From: a virus
Length of the DNA stretch: 22,862 nucleotides
IMG/VR virus record: IMGVR_UViG_3300013094_003941
Span: 1-22,862 of that record
Direction: 5' to 3' (one strand)
The position numbers and the translations under genes were made by a program. Below are positions 6,269 to 13,781 of this stretch, one piece after another. The notes under the pieces were generated by a model. The model was not told where the DNA came from. It made no database searches and worked only from the letters and a program-made list of their open reading frames with translations. Position 1 is the stretch's first letter; every line of letters begins with the position of its first letter.

Positions 6269-8095
6269 TCAAGCGTTTGGTAAAGCACTTGGTGTTCCGC
6301 CAACAGGTTCAGGACCTGTCGCTGCAGGGGCAGCACCAGCCTCAGGAGCCGCGCCAGCCTCAGGAGCTGCGCCAGCCTCACCCCCTGGAGCAGGAGCTTC
6401 AGCGCCACCTCCCACCGGCGGGCCAAAGGATGGTGGGACACCGCCACCTCCACCGCCCCCAGCAGGAGCTCCAGCGCCTGCACCGCCTCCTGTAGTTTGT
6501 TGTATAGATTGACGCCAGTTAGGGCCAGAGTTGGTGATCTGCTGTAATTCGAATGCAAATGCAGCATCTTTTTTCATCCACTCTCTATTGATCTTAATTT
6601 CCTCATCAGACCATTCCATATACTTCTTTAAAGCATATGACTTAGATACTGCTTCTGTTTGAATAGCTTCACCTAAGGACTTCATCTTTAACTCATGTAT
6701 TTGAGCTTCTCTTGCTACGTGGAAATAACTTGGAGGGTTAAAGTTAATATGAACATCAGATTCTTTGAGTTTATATTGTTCCCAAAGTCCCTTTAACTTT
6801 AAATGCGTTATAAATGTCTCCTTTAATGAGGAAGCAAATTGACGTTGAAATCTTATAATAAGACGTGCAAATTTGAGTTCTTCTCTTAAGATTTCAGCAC
6901 CATCAGCGAACTTAGCTTCAGGATCTAAACGACTTGTTGGTACACGTAATGCTTTATATAATTTCTTAACAAAGTAATTTAAATCATCTAACTGGCCTAA
7001 ACTTGCATTAGTTGTTAAAGCAGATACGTCTGTACCACTACCATCTGGTCTCTTTGCAAACCAGTAACTATCTAACATACTTTGTGGGTCGTACACATTA
7101 ACGTTAGTACCTTGATCGTTATCGTATGTTCTACGAGACCAATACGATTGCATTAAACGTTTAATATATGCTTCTGCTTTAGGAGCTGGTAAATTACCAA
7201 CATCCACTTTAAATACTAAACGTTCTGGTGCTCTTACTAAACGGTAAACAACAATACTGTCTTCAATTAAGCTTAATTGTTTATATGCCCTACGAGCTAC
7301 TTCAAGATAAGGTAAACGAATTGTTTTATGTTCATTCCATACATGAGAATGAAAATACGATACTTGATGTCTTTCTAATGGAATTAATTCTTGTTTAGCT
7401 GAATAACGATTATTTGCAGATTTATCGATAACAGGTTTACGTAACATAAACCCTTTAATAAGCATATTTTGTACGTTATCGTAAATAGGGTTAACATGCT
7501 CTGTAGGTATCTGTACAATACCTATAATACCAGCATCTTTTTTCTTTTCGTTTATTACATTTTCAAAATATATTTCAGCGTCAATTAATATTGCTCTAAA
7601 ATATTCAAAACCTTTATTCTCAAAATTAAATAATTCACAAATATGCTGAAAGTTCTTTTGTAACTCTCCTGCAATAACTTGATCTTTACTTTCAGAAACT
7701 GTTAACGTAGCATATTTACCTTTATCGTTTTTAACCAACATTTCATCACATATTTCATCTAGTGCGTGACTTATTTCTGAATAAGAAGCCATTACTCGAT
7801 AATCAGCTAAACGTTTTGGTTTATCTGTGTCTACTAAAGCATAAAGATAATCATGATATGCTTTATTAATAACAATACCATCTAATGATGGCACTGCAAT
7901 TGACTCTTGAGCTGTAGAAACAGCTTGTTTGTAGATTCTTTCTTTAGCAGAGCTACCAACCTTATAAAATGTTTCGAACTTTGGATTTAATGATTGGATA
8001 TCATTAATGGTCTGTACATTACTGTTGTATGGCAACTTGTTAACAAAGTTGTTAAAAGTTTTAGTAAAGAAATTAGGTTGTACGTTGTCTGCCAT
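6269..8095 (-). CDS. 20: Portal vertex protein gp20 with a Gly/Ala/Pro-rich tail
   Basis: This protein forms the dodecameric portal at the head vertex through which DNA is packaged. The first roughly 530 residues match gp20 in length (T4: 524 aa) and pattern. Examples are YRVMASYSEISHALDEICDE, the segment ERLVFKVDVGNLPAPKAE, and the tunnel-region stretch NVNVYDPQSMLDSYWFAKR followed by GTDVSALT, then LDDLNYFVKKLYKALRVP and RFQRQFASSLKE. Residues 535-608 are a low-complexity tail of Gly, Ala, Pro and Glu, absent from T4 gp20 and GC-rich. The start ATG is preceded by a late promoter box GATAAATA. In T4 gp21 follows close behind; here a plus-strand cassette intervenes. Very sure of the family. 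Confidence 0.95.
   Translation of the reverse strand: MADNVQPNFFTKTFNNFVNKLPYNSNVQTINDIQSLNPKFETFYKVGSSAKERIYKQAVSTAQESIAVPSLDGIVINKAYHDYLYALVDTDKPKRLADYRVMASYSEISHALDEICDEMLVKNDKGKYATLTVSESKDQVIAGELQKNFQHICELFNFENKGFEYFRAILIDAEIYFENVINEKKKDAGIIGIVQIPTEHVNPIYDNVQNMLIKGFMLRKPVIDKSANNRYSAKQELIPLERHQVSYFHSHVWNEHKTIRLPYLEVARRAYKQLSLIEDSIVVYRLVRAPERLVFKVDVGNLPAPKAEAYIKRLMQSYWSRRTYDNDQGTNVNVYDPQSMLDSYWFAKRPDGSGTDVSALTTNASLGQLDDLNYFVKKLYKALRVPTSRLDPEAKFADGAEILREELKFARLIIRFQRQFASSLKETFITHLKLKGLWEQYKLKESDVHINFNPPSYFHVAREAQIHELKMKSLGEAIQTEAVSKSYALKKYMEWSDEEIKINREWMKKDAAFAFELQQITNSGPNWRQSIQQTTGGGAGAGAPAGGGGGGGVPPSFGPPVGGGAEAPAPGGEAGAAPEAGAAPEAGAAPAATGPEPVGGTPSALPNA
6333..6380 (-). repeat. 18-bp tandem repeat in the portal tail
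   Basis: Two full units and one partial unit of an 18-base repeat (plus-strand form GCGCCAGCCTCAGGAGCT, units starting at 6333, 6351 and 6369) encode repeated Glu-Ala-Gly-Ala-Ala-Pro. They lie in the GC-rich tail of gp20. Such units can change copy number by slippage. Confidence 0.75.
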
Positions 8096-8102
8096 TTAGA
8101 TA

Positions 8103-8110
8103 TATTTATC
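8103..8110 (-). promoter_or_regulatory. T4-type late promoter (GATAAATA) of gp20
   Basis: The minus strand reads GATAAATA, one mismatch from the late consensus, with 7 nt between the box and the gp20 ATG at 8095. Spacing matches the box at gp22. Confidence 0.6.
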
Positions 8111-8158
8111 GTTGAGAGTTGTATTATAAACTAGCTTTTTGTAATAGCTACTATATAG

Positions 8159-9484
8159 TTAACTTATACTTGGACCGGATGCTACAAATGAATTTGACCC
8201 AACACACATTAAAGTACAAAAACCGTGTTGAGCTATTGTTCGATTACCAGTAGTAGCCGTACCATCCAGTGTTAAAGTAACACCAGATGCAGCTGATAAA
8301 GTTTGAGAGCTAGAAGTATTATTATAAATGTGTATTAAATTACCCGCGTTAAATGTAGATATCGGTATTGCTATTACTGTACCAGTAGATGTTAGGTTAA
8401 TAAGACTACCAGTATCAGTAACTTGCAGGGTGTAAGCAGCGTTTTTTGCGGAGTTAACAAATATACCAGCATTACCACTATAACCGGATATACCAGAATA
8501 ACCTGAAATACCTGCACCGGAATAACCACTATAACCTGAAATACCTACTGCTCCTTGATATATACCTGTCTGTACATTACTATAATATTGATTACCTAGA
8601 TAATAAAACCCAACTGTAGCAGGTAAGCTACTACCAGTACTTGCAAACACTCTGTATACTAATCTATCTGTATTAGAATTAAGAGCTATAGGGCTAGAAA
8701 TATTATACATTACTGATTGTAACAGAGGAGTACCAAACGGTGTAGGTGTTAATGCACTACCAGTAGCAGAAAATAATAATGTTTCTGTTCCGCCAGGATA
8801 CGTTCTGTCATAAACTGAATGAGTTAATGTTACAGCTGACGTAGCATTAACATTAGTACCAGAAAGGGCATAATAACAATTAAATGTCCATGTACCTTGA
8901 CTGATTAATGTTATATCAGGACTGTTTATTTGAGTAACTACCTGACCTAACGTTCCAAGTTGTTCGTTAGCACTTAAATTATACGGATAAGATGTAGAAG
9001 TACCTGTAGCTGGTGTTGTACTAAACAACCCGTAATATACACTAAACTCTGAAGCAGAAGACGTTGGGTATAGTGTTAAACCAACTGCTGGAGATCCAGA
9101 ATAACCAGAATAACCGCTAGAACCACTAATACCACTATAACCAGATATGCCAGAATAACCTGATGCTCCATTAGGACCTATTGAGCCTTGACCGGAGTAA
9201 CCACTATAACCAGAACCACTATAACCGCTTATACCACTGTAACCGGACCAACCAGAATATCCACTAAAACCTGATATACCAGAATAACCGCTTATACCAG
9301 AGTAACCAGACACGCCTGTGTTGCCTTGTGCGCCATTTCCACCAGTTGCTCCAGAATAACCAGAATAACCAGAAACACTTCCTGTATTAAATGCTGTAGT
9401 AACAGTAGCAAAATTATTATTAATAGTTACATAACTATTTGATATTAAATCTGTTGAAAGTATCGGGGTGTATGTAATAGCCAT
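8159..9484 (-). CDS. Collagen-like tail fibre / appendage protein
   Basis: Probably a trimeric surface fibre. After a 38-residue N-terminal segment, residues 39-131 are collagen-like triplets dominated by Gly-Tyr-Ser-Gly and Gly-Ile-Ser-Gly. A globular beta-rich region without clear family follows (about 132-312), then a second repeat block at 314-340. The C-terminal domain (341-441) has the beta-strand and asparagine pattern common at fibre tips (PISTFNAGNLIHIYNN, then SGVTLTLDG and TIAQHGFCTLMCVGSNSF). Collagen-like blocks in phage fibres form triple-helical stalks. The gene has a late promoter box CATAAATA inside the end of the next gene, and lies with the LamG-like and gp15-like genes. 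No Shine-Dalgarno sequence. The receptor is unknown. Confidence 0.8.
   Translation of the reverse strand: MAITYTPILSTDLISNSYVTINNNFATVTTAFNTGSVSGYSGYSGATGGNGAQGNTGVSGYSGISGYSGISGFSGYSGWSGYSGISGYSGSGYSGYSGQGSIGPNGASGYSGISGYSGISGSSGYSGYSGSPAVGLTLYPTSSASEFSVYYGLFSTTPATGTSTSYPYNLSANEQLGTLGQVVTQINSPDITLISQGTWTFNCYYALSGTNVNATSAVTLTHSVYDRTYPGGTETLLFSATGSALTPTPFGTPLLQSVMYNISSPIALNSNTDRLVYRVFASTGSSLPATVGFYYLGNQYYSNVQTGIYQGAVGISGYSGYSGAGISGYSGISGYSGNAGIFVNSAKNAAYTLQVTDTGSLINLTSTGTVIAIPISTFNAGNLIHIYNNTSSSQTLSAASGVTLTLDGTATTGNRTIAQHGFCTLMCVGSNSFVASGPSIS
8465..8545 (-). repeat. Second block of Gly-Tyr/Ile-Ser-Gly codon repeats
   Basis: This short block encodes residues 314-340 of the fibre (GISGYSGYSGAGISGYSGIS and onward), separating the middle globular region from the C-terminal tip domain. 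Confidence 0.8.
9092..9370 (-). repeat. Main block of collagen-like Gly-Tyr-Ser-Gly codon repeats
   Basis: The block encodes about 93 residues of Gly-X-Ser triplets (residues 39-131), interrupted by a Gly-Ala/Gly-Asn segment near 46-58 and by QGSIGPNGAS near 99-108. Plus-strand units such as CCAGAATAACC and CCACTATAACC recur irregularly. These are coding repeats and not a CRISPR array. Confidence 0.85.
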
Positions 9485-9492
9485 GTTTATAA

Positions 9493-9500
9493 TATTTATG
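9493..9500 (-). promoter_or_regulatory. Late promoter box (CATAAATA) of the collagen-like fibre gene
   Basis: The minus strand reads CATAAATA with 8 nt between the box and the fibre ATG at 9484, overlapping the stop codon of the upstream LamG-like gene. One mismatch from TATAAATA, and spacing like that at gp22 and gp20. Confidence 0.5.
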
Positions 9501-10266
9501 CGTTAGCCCAGGTATAAGTTGCAGTATACCAAGGATCTGTATCAGTTGCCCAAGTGCGACCGGAAGTGGTTGGTGTAAACCATTTGTTGCTTAAATATTG
9601 TGCGTTAGAAGTTACCTCTGAAGCACTTAACGCTCTATTATAAACTAACACCTCGTACACATTTCCTACAAAAAACTCTTTTTGAGATGTTAATCCGCCT
9701 AATCCATAATAGTTGTTCACTTTACTGGATGGAAATATACCTGTTTGTGTAGAATTTGTATAAAACGTTCCAGATGAATTATTACTGCAAACTGCACCTA
9801 CAATAATTGGAGTATTTAAACTCATTGCACTTGTAGATTGTACAGTATTGGTATCGTTATATGTACCCCAACCACTAAAGCTTCCTTGATAGTAATTATC
9901 TGTAATAGCTAATATAGTTATACCAGCTTTAGCATGATTGTACTGCATACTATATAATCCCATCCAAGTACCTGTCCAGCTAGGCCCGGTACGGGTAGCA
10001 GCAATCATTACTGACATATTAGTGTAATTTAAGAAATCAAATAAATTGTTCTGTCTTAAAGTACCTTGTGAAAAAACTATACAAGGTCCACCGTACGGGC
10101 TACCTGATACAGAAAAGTTTATACTATAACCATCTCCAGACCATCCTTTGGAGCTTATATTATCAGGTAATTGAGCAGAAATGAGGCTCTGCCCATTTAC
10201 ATACCCAGCTGTTAATAAGGTATGAGCATCTAACTGATTAACTAGACCAGAAGTAATAAGTGACAT
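9496..10266 (-). CDS. LamG/concanavalin-like domain protein, probable virion adhesin
   Basis: The 256-aa product looks like a single laminin-G-like jelly-roll domain, a fold often used to bind glycans. N-terminal DGYSINFSVSG and GGPCIVFSQGTLRQNN, central strands (MSVMIAATRTG, then IIVGAVCSNNSSGTFYTN) and the late FVGNVYEVLVYNRALSASEV at residues 199-218 are the typical LamG order. The ending NAQYLSNKW is also typical. The last 27 residues (SGRTWATDTDPWYTATYTWANA) are a short Trp/Tyr-rich tail. It sits between the gp15-like tail protein and the collagen-like fibre, and its start follows the gp15-like stop after one base, so all three are likely co-transcribed. It probably contributes to host attachment. 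The glycan is unknown. Confidence 0.65.
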   Translation of the reverse strand: MSLITSGLVNQLDAHTLLTAGYVNGQSLISAQLPDNISSKGWSGDGYSINFSVSGSPYGGPCIVFSQGTLRQNNLFDFLNYTNMSVMIAATRTGPSWTGTWMGLYSMQYNHAKAGITILAITDNYYQGSFSGWGTYNDTNTVQSTSAMSLNTPIIVGAVCSNNSSGTFYTNSTQTGIFPSSKVNNYYGLGGLTSQKEFFVGNVYEVLVYNRALSASEVTSNAQYLSNKWFTPTTSGRTWATDTDPWYTATYTWANA

Positions 10267-10267
10267 G

Positions 10268-11383
10268 TTATGTAATTACTTGTATACCCGAAACGTACGG
10301 GAATTGGGTTGTATATGTAGCATTGTACGCACTCTTAGTTAAGAACGTATAACCTGCTTCGTTAGCTACTATAATATCAAAATTACCTAAAGCAGAAGGT
10401 GCAGGGTAAATTACCTGTAACATATTACTACTGTTAATATAATAGGTTAAAGCAGGTACAACACCCGTTAATGCAGGGTAACTTGCTGATAAACTATGAG
10501 AAGCAGAAAATGGGTTAAATGTGGTGGTAGTACCGAACATTCTGTTGTTAGCACTGAGATACACATTATTAGTATAATTTAATTCAGTACCGTACATATT
10601 AATAGCACCAGATAAAGATATAGGCGCCAACCATCTGTCTACAAATGGTATTGTTGGTATAGCTGATAATGTAAAGTTTTCTGTGTATTCTGGGTTTGTT
10701 AAATAGTCTACATTTTCTAGGGTAGGTGTGCCTGATACAGCATAAAAGTTACTATCAACTTTAAATATTCTACCTACTGGATTGGCATCTGCTTTAAACA
10801 ACCAACCTTTAATTGTAAAGCCTGTATCACAAGACACTCTAAATGTTTTATCAGGCGACTGTTCTGTCGGGTAAGTCATAGCTAAACTACCTGACCATAA
10901 AACTTCAGAACGAATCTCTATACCTGCCATTCCGTCTCTTTGCCAAGAAATAATAAAATAAGGATCATTATACGGAACGAAATTACTTAAAATTTGATCC
11001 ATATCTTCTTGAAACTTAGTTAATATAGATACTGTTACTTCTATATTAACAGGTACTGGTTGTAAGTTACTTGCAGCTGTAGCACTATCATACGCACCAG
11101 CTAGCTTGTTAACTAAAAATTGACCTTCAAGCTTATTAAAAACTCTAGTAGGATCTCTGCTTATACTACTAATCCAAAACGCAACTGCAGGTAATGTAAA
11201 GTGTTGCGCTTTATTAACTAAATCGTGTAATACCCTTTCTTTTGGTGCATAAACATACCGAACTGCTACATTATTACCAGCATTACGACTATTATCATAC
11301 CTCTTTACAATAGCACCGTCAAATGCCTGTAAGAATTGTGTTAATAAATCCTTTACTTCCCAATGGTATGTGTAGTTCTGCAC
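10268..11383 (-). CDS. 15: Tail sheath stabiliser / completion protein, gp15-like, with C-terminal extension
   Basis: The first roughly 240 residues match the T4 gp15 pattern, the hexamer that closes the contracted-tail tube and binds the neck. Segments include TQFLQAFDGAIVKRYDNS, then NVAVRYVYAPKERVL, SILTKFQEDMDQILSNFVPY at 118-137 and the late GFTIKGWLFKAD. T4 gp15 is about 272 aa; this protein is 371 aa. Residues about 250-371 form an added beta-rich unit (SLSGAINMYGTELNYTNNVY, later YYINSSNMLQVIYPAPSALGNFDIIVANEAG) that resembles an IPT/TIG-type immunoglobulin domain. The start codon is GTG, preceded by no Shine-Dalgarno sequence. The helicase gene ends nine bases upstream. The family call is good; the extension call is inference. 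Confidence 0.8.
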   Translation of the reverse strand: MQNYTYHWEVKDLLTQFLQAFDGAIVKRYDNSRNAGNNVAVRYVYAPKERVLHDLVNKAQHFTLPAVAFWISSISRDPTRVFNKLEGQFLVNKLAGAYDSATAASNLQPVPVNIEVTVSILTKFQEDMDQILSNFVPYNDPYFIISWQRDGMAGIEIRSEVLWSGSLAMTYPTEQSPDKTFRVSCDTGFTIKGWLFKADANPVGRIFKVDSNFYAVSGTPTLENVDYLTNPEYTENFTLSAIPTIPFVDRWLAPISLSGAINMYGTELNYTNNVYLSANNRMFGTTTTFNPFSASHSLSASYPALTGVVPALTYYINSSNMLQVIYPAPSALGNFDIIVANEAGYTFLTKSAYNATYTTQFPYVSGIQVIT

Positions 11384-11391
11384 CTATATAC

Positions 11392-13032
11392 TTACTGTAT
11401 ACGATCTTGAAAGTATTTAGGTAACCGGTTCATATGCTGCATTAATACATCTTTTATAGATCCATCAACAATATATGTTACACTAGTGTCTTTTTCATTT
11501 CTAGTACATCTACCACAAGCTTGTATTAAAGTTGTAAGCATTTTCATGACATACCAATTAGGATACTCTTTTTTCATTATTTCTACTCTAGGATCTTTAA
11601 GTGGTAGGTAAGGTAATTTTAATATTATTTGCCATTCGCCTAACTCGCCAGGTAAATCCAATCCAGTAGTAACTGATGGGCTAATTATAACTGTATCTTC
11701 TTTTAACCTTGTTTTATGATCGTTAATAATCTCTGCGTTTTCAGTACCTTCTTCTCTAAACAAAAACCGATCTCCTTTTAACACTTTTTGTAATTCTAAA
11801 GCTAAAGCTTTAGTGTGAGTATGTATTACACCTTTTTGTCCTTTATGTTGGTCTACGATCCACTTTACAACTTCCAACACATGTGGAAGGTTTTCTTTCA
11901 TCGTTTTATAATTTAAAGGATATTTTGTAACAAATTTAATCGGGCTTTTTTTAGGGTCAAAAGTAGATTCTAATTCTATAATATCATATTCATCTGATTT
12001 AATGCCTAAAGTTTGAGCAATAACTTTTATATCTATAAATGTAGCGCTCATTAAAATAATCTTTTCTGCATAACCAAACAAACAACCTGTTAGTTTATCT
12101 ATTTTTACAGGTGTAAACTTTTTACCTGTAATACCTTTTGTACGGTCATCTATTGTGTCTTCAACAATATACTGTACAACATCCCAATGCGCTAATGTGT
12201 AATCTACTGAATCTTTTAATTCAGCTCGATAATGCTGCATTTCAAGTTCTTTTTTATTGTCTATAAACTTAGATTTATTTGCTTTAGATGAAATAACTTC
12301 CTTTAACTCTTCAGACAAATCAGTCAACCAAGCTCTAGCATCATTAGGCTTATCTGATGTAAGTTTATTAATGTCTATTCCGTTATAGCTTAAACTTTTA
12401 TAATTTACAATAGTTGTGAAATTACCTACTATTTCATCTTCTAAACCGTGAGCTTCATCACAAATAAGAATTTCTCTCTTCTTAAGATGATCAGGTAAGT
12501 TAAAGAAAGAGGCATAATTTAAAACAGTATTAGGCTCAATAAGTGCATTGTTACGAGCTGTATAATACGGACAACTGTTGTTATCTAAACATTTCTTTTT
12601 TTGAATATATGAAATAGTACATGGTGCTATCTGTGTATTAAAACTTTCGTCCACTGTACACCGATAATTACCTTTACCTTTAAATATAGATATATTTTTA
12701 AAAAGATTTTTATGCTGATCTTGTAATTGTTTATTGATAGTTAATGTAAAAGAACCGTGTGGTTTATACATTAACTGCAAATCTTCGTATTGCTCTTTAT
12801 CATAAGCTAAATACGTATTTACTAATTCAGCATACTTCGGGTTTGCTTTAGAGGTTACACTAGCAATTGTTTCAGCTATATGAGATTTACCAGAACCTGT
12901 AGGTGCATGTAAAAAACAAAACTTCTTGTTAGATAACAAAAACTTTTCAATCTTGTTTATAACTTCAACCTGGCCAGGTCTAGGCTTATAACCGGGAGGG
13001 AAGTATTCTAACAATGGTTTAGAGAGTATCAT
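11392..13032 (-). CDS. Superfamily-2 Fe-S DNA helicase of the XPD/DinG type
   Basis: An ATP-dependent DNA helicase of 546 aa. Walker A is at residues 43-51 (APTGSGKSH), and the DEAH box at 192-195 (ICDEAHGLED). Four cysteines between them (125, 138, 148, 154) are spaced as in the 4Fe-4S domain of XPD, Rad3 and DinG. Motif III is MSAT at 328-331. The second RecA-like domain carries GVIHTHTKAL, SPSVTTGLDLPG and motif VI QACGRCTR at 504-511. T4 itself has Dda, UvsW and gp41 but no Fe-S helicase, so this is an unusual part of a T4-like genome. It may help replication, recombination-dependent repair or removal of R-loops. It is shorter than most DinG proteins. No Shine-Dalgarno sequence. Confidence 0.9.
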   Translation of the reverse strand: MILSKPLLEYFPPGYKPRPGQVEVINKIEKFLLSNKKFCFLHAPTGSGKSHIAETIASVTSKANPKYAELVNTYLAYDKEQYEDLQLMYKPHGSFTLTINKQLQDQHKNLFKNISIFKGKGNYRCTVDESFNTQIAPCTISYIQKKKCLDNNSCPYYTARNNALIEPNTVLNYASFFNLPDHLKKREILICDEAHGLEDEIVGNFTTIVNYKSLSYNGIDINKLTSDKPNDARAWLTDLSEELKEVISSKANKSKFIDNKKELEMQHYRAELKDSVDYTLAHWDVVQYIVEDTIDDRTKGITGKKFTPVKIDKLTGCLFGYAEKIILMSATFIDIKVIAQTLGIKSDEYDIIELESTFDPKKSPIKFVTKYPLNYKTMKENLPHVLEVVKWIVDQHKGQKGVIHTHTKALALELQKVLKGDRFLFREEGTENAEIINDHKTRLKEDTVIISPSVTTGLDLPGELGEWQIILKLPYLPLKDPRVEIMKKEYPNWYVMKMLTTLIQACGRCTRNEKDTSVTYIVDGSIKDVLMQHMNRLPKYFQDRIQ

Positions 13033-13059
13033 TTGTTTAAATGATAACTCTATTTACAA

Positions 13060-13395
13060 TTAGTTCAATGAAATAATTGAAAGAGTTGTATTATAGAACT
13101 TACAATTTTTGACTTGTGTAACTGTTTTTAAACTAATTAACATGTCAAAATCCTGTTCGGATAAAGATTCTAATGTGTAATCAAACAATGTTTTATTGTT
13201 CACCATCTTTATGTTATACGGAAAAGGTATTTCAAATGTCTCTCTTTTCTTTTCAGTTAACAATATAAATGAAATATAGCAACCAGATACTTTAAAATTA
13301 ATTAATTTACCTTTTTTATAAGGTTTATTCTTTAATGTAATTTGTACGTCTTTTTGAAAGTATTGCTTAAGATGATTGTCGAGTACTGTAATCAT
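13060..13395 (-). CDS. Small conserved-looking protein of unknown function (111 aa)
   Basis: I do not recognise a family. The 111-aa product is rich in Lys, Leu, Ile and Phe, with alternating charged and hydrophobic residues suggesting a small beta-barrel (for example NKPYKKGKLINFKVSGCYIS followed by ILLTEKKRETFEIPF). There is no signal peptide or membrane segment. It follows the 127-aa gene with two bases between stop and start, and lies ahead of the helicase, so it is probably in the same transcript as the co-chaperonin and helicase. Function unknown. Confidence 0.7.
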   Translation of the reverse strand: MITVLDNHLKQYFQKDVQITLKNKPYKKGKLINFKVSGCYISFILLTEKKRETFEIPFPYNIKMVNNKTLFDYTLESLSEQDFDMLISLKTVTQVKNCKFYNTTLSIISLN

Positions 13396-13397
13396 TT

Positions 13398-13781
13398 TTA
13401 TTTATCCATAAACCGCATCTTGTCAGTTGCAGTCATCTTACTTAATACAGTATTGAAATATTTCCAGAACTCATCTGGTGGTGTTGTAGGTATAACGCTT
13501 ACTATATCAACCGACTCACAAGGTACTAGTCTATAATCTTGCATAAAGATATCCCAAGTAAGTACTAGCCCTTTAGCTTGCGGGTTAAATTTGAGTTGAC
13601 CAGTTGCTGGTCTAAAGTTTAATGCTGTTCTACCTTCTATACTGTTTAAAAGTATTGTATCATTAGTAGCTAACATTCTACGGGTGGGTTGATCTCCAGC
13701 CATAGGACGACGCCGTAGAAACTTAAGTTCTACGGCGTTCTTATTTAAAAGTGCTGTTAATGATGACTGGGATAACTTCAT
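13398..13781 (-). CDS. Conserved T4-like phage protein with a small beta-barrel (possibly WYL_2/DUF2693), containing a strong internal hairpin
   Basis: The 127-aa product has a central part VELKFLRRRPMAGDQPTRRM, then LATNDTILLNSIEGRTALNF, and later LVLTWDIFMQDYRLVP. This pattern recurs in T4-like phages of open water, and its order of short strands could be the Sm/SH3-like WYL_2 (DUF2693) fold. I recall the family only approximately. The C-terminus (EFWKYFNTVLSKMTATDKMR) is a helix pair. The ATG overlaps the stop of the co-chaperonin gene by 4 nt. Nucleotides 44-72 of the gene form a perfect 11-bp hairpin (see 13710-13738), which may control its translation. Function unknown. Confidence 0.7.
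   Translation of the reverse strand: MKLSQSSLTALLNKNAVELKFLRRRPMAGDQPTRRMLATNDTILLNSIEGRTALNFRPATGQLKFNPQAKGLVLTWDIFMQDYRLVPCESVDIVSVIPTTPPDEFWKYFNTVLSKMTATDKMRFMDK
13710..13738 (-). other. Perfect 11-bp inverted repeat (RNA hairpin) inside a coding region
   Basis: Arms at 13710-13720 and 13728-13738 (plus-strand ACGCCGTAGAA and TTCTACGGCGT) pair perfectly around the 7-base loop ACTTAAG. Six of the 11 pairs are G:C in an AT-rich genome. In the minus-strand mRNA the hairpin lies at nucleotides 44-72 of the 127-aa gene, so it codes for residues around Ala16-Arg24. No U-tract follows on the minus strand, so it does not look like a terminator for the gene it lies in. Confidence 0.75.

Noticed and set aside
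6259-6495. A plus-strand Gln/Pro/Leu-rich 78-aa frame downstream of the neck gene
   Set aside because: It is the antisense of the Gly/Ala/Pro-rich portal tail. Its composition follows the repeats and it has no ribosome-binding site or family match.
6265-6567. A minus-strand 100-aa Leu-rich frame inside gp20
   Set aside because: It is an alternative frame of the low-complexity portal tail; the gp20 frame is clearly coding.
9092-9370. CRISPR-like repeated units in the collagen region
   Set aside because: Repeats are short, irregular and in frame as Gly-Tyr-Ser-Gly codons, with no constant spacers and no cas genes.
13399-13406. A GATAAATA box before the 111-aa gene
   Set aside because: It overlaps the last codons and stop of the upstream gene and lies only 3 nt from the ATG, so a chance match is more likely than a promoter.
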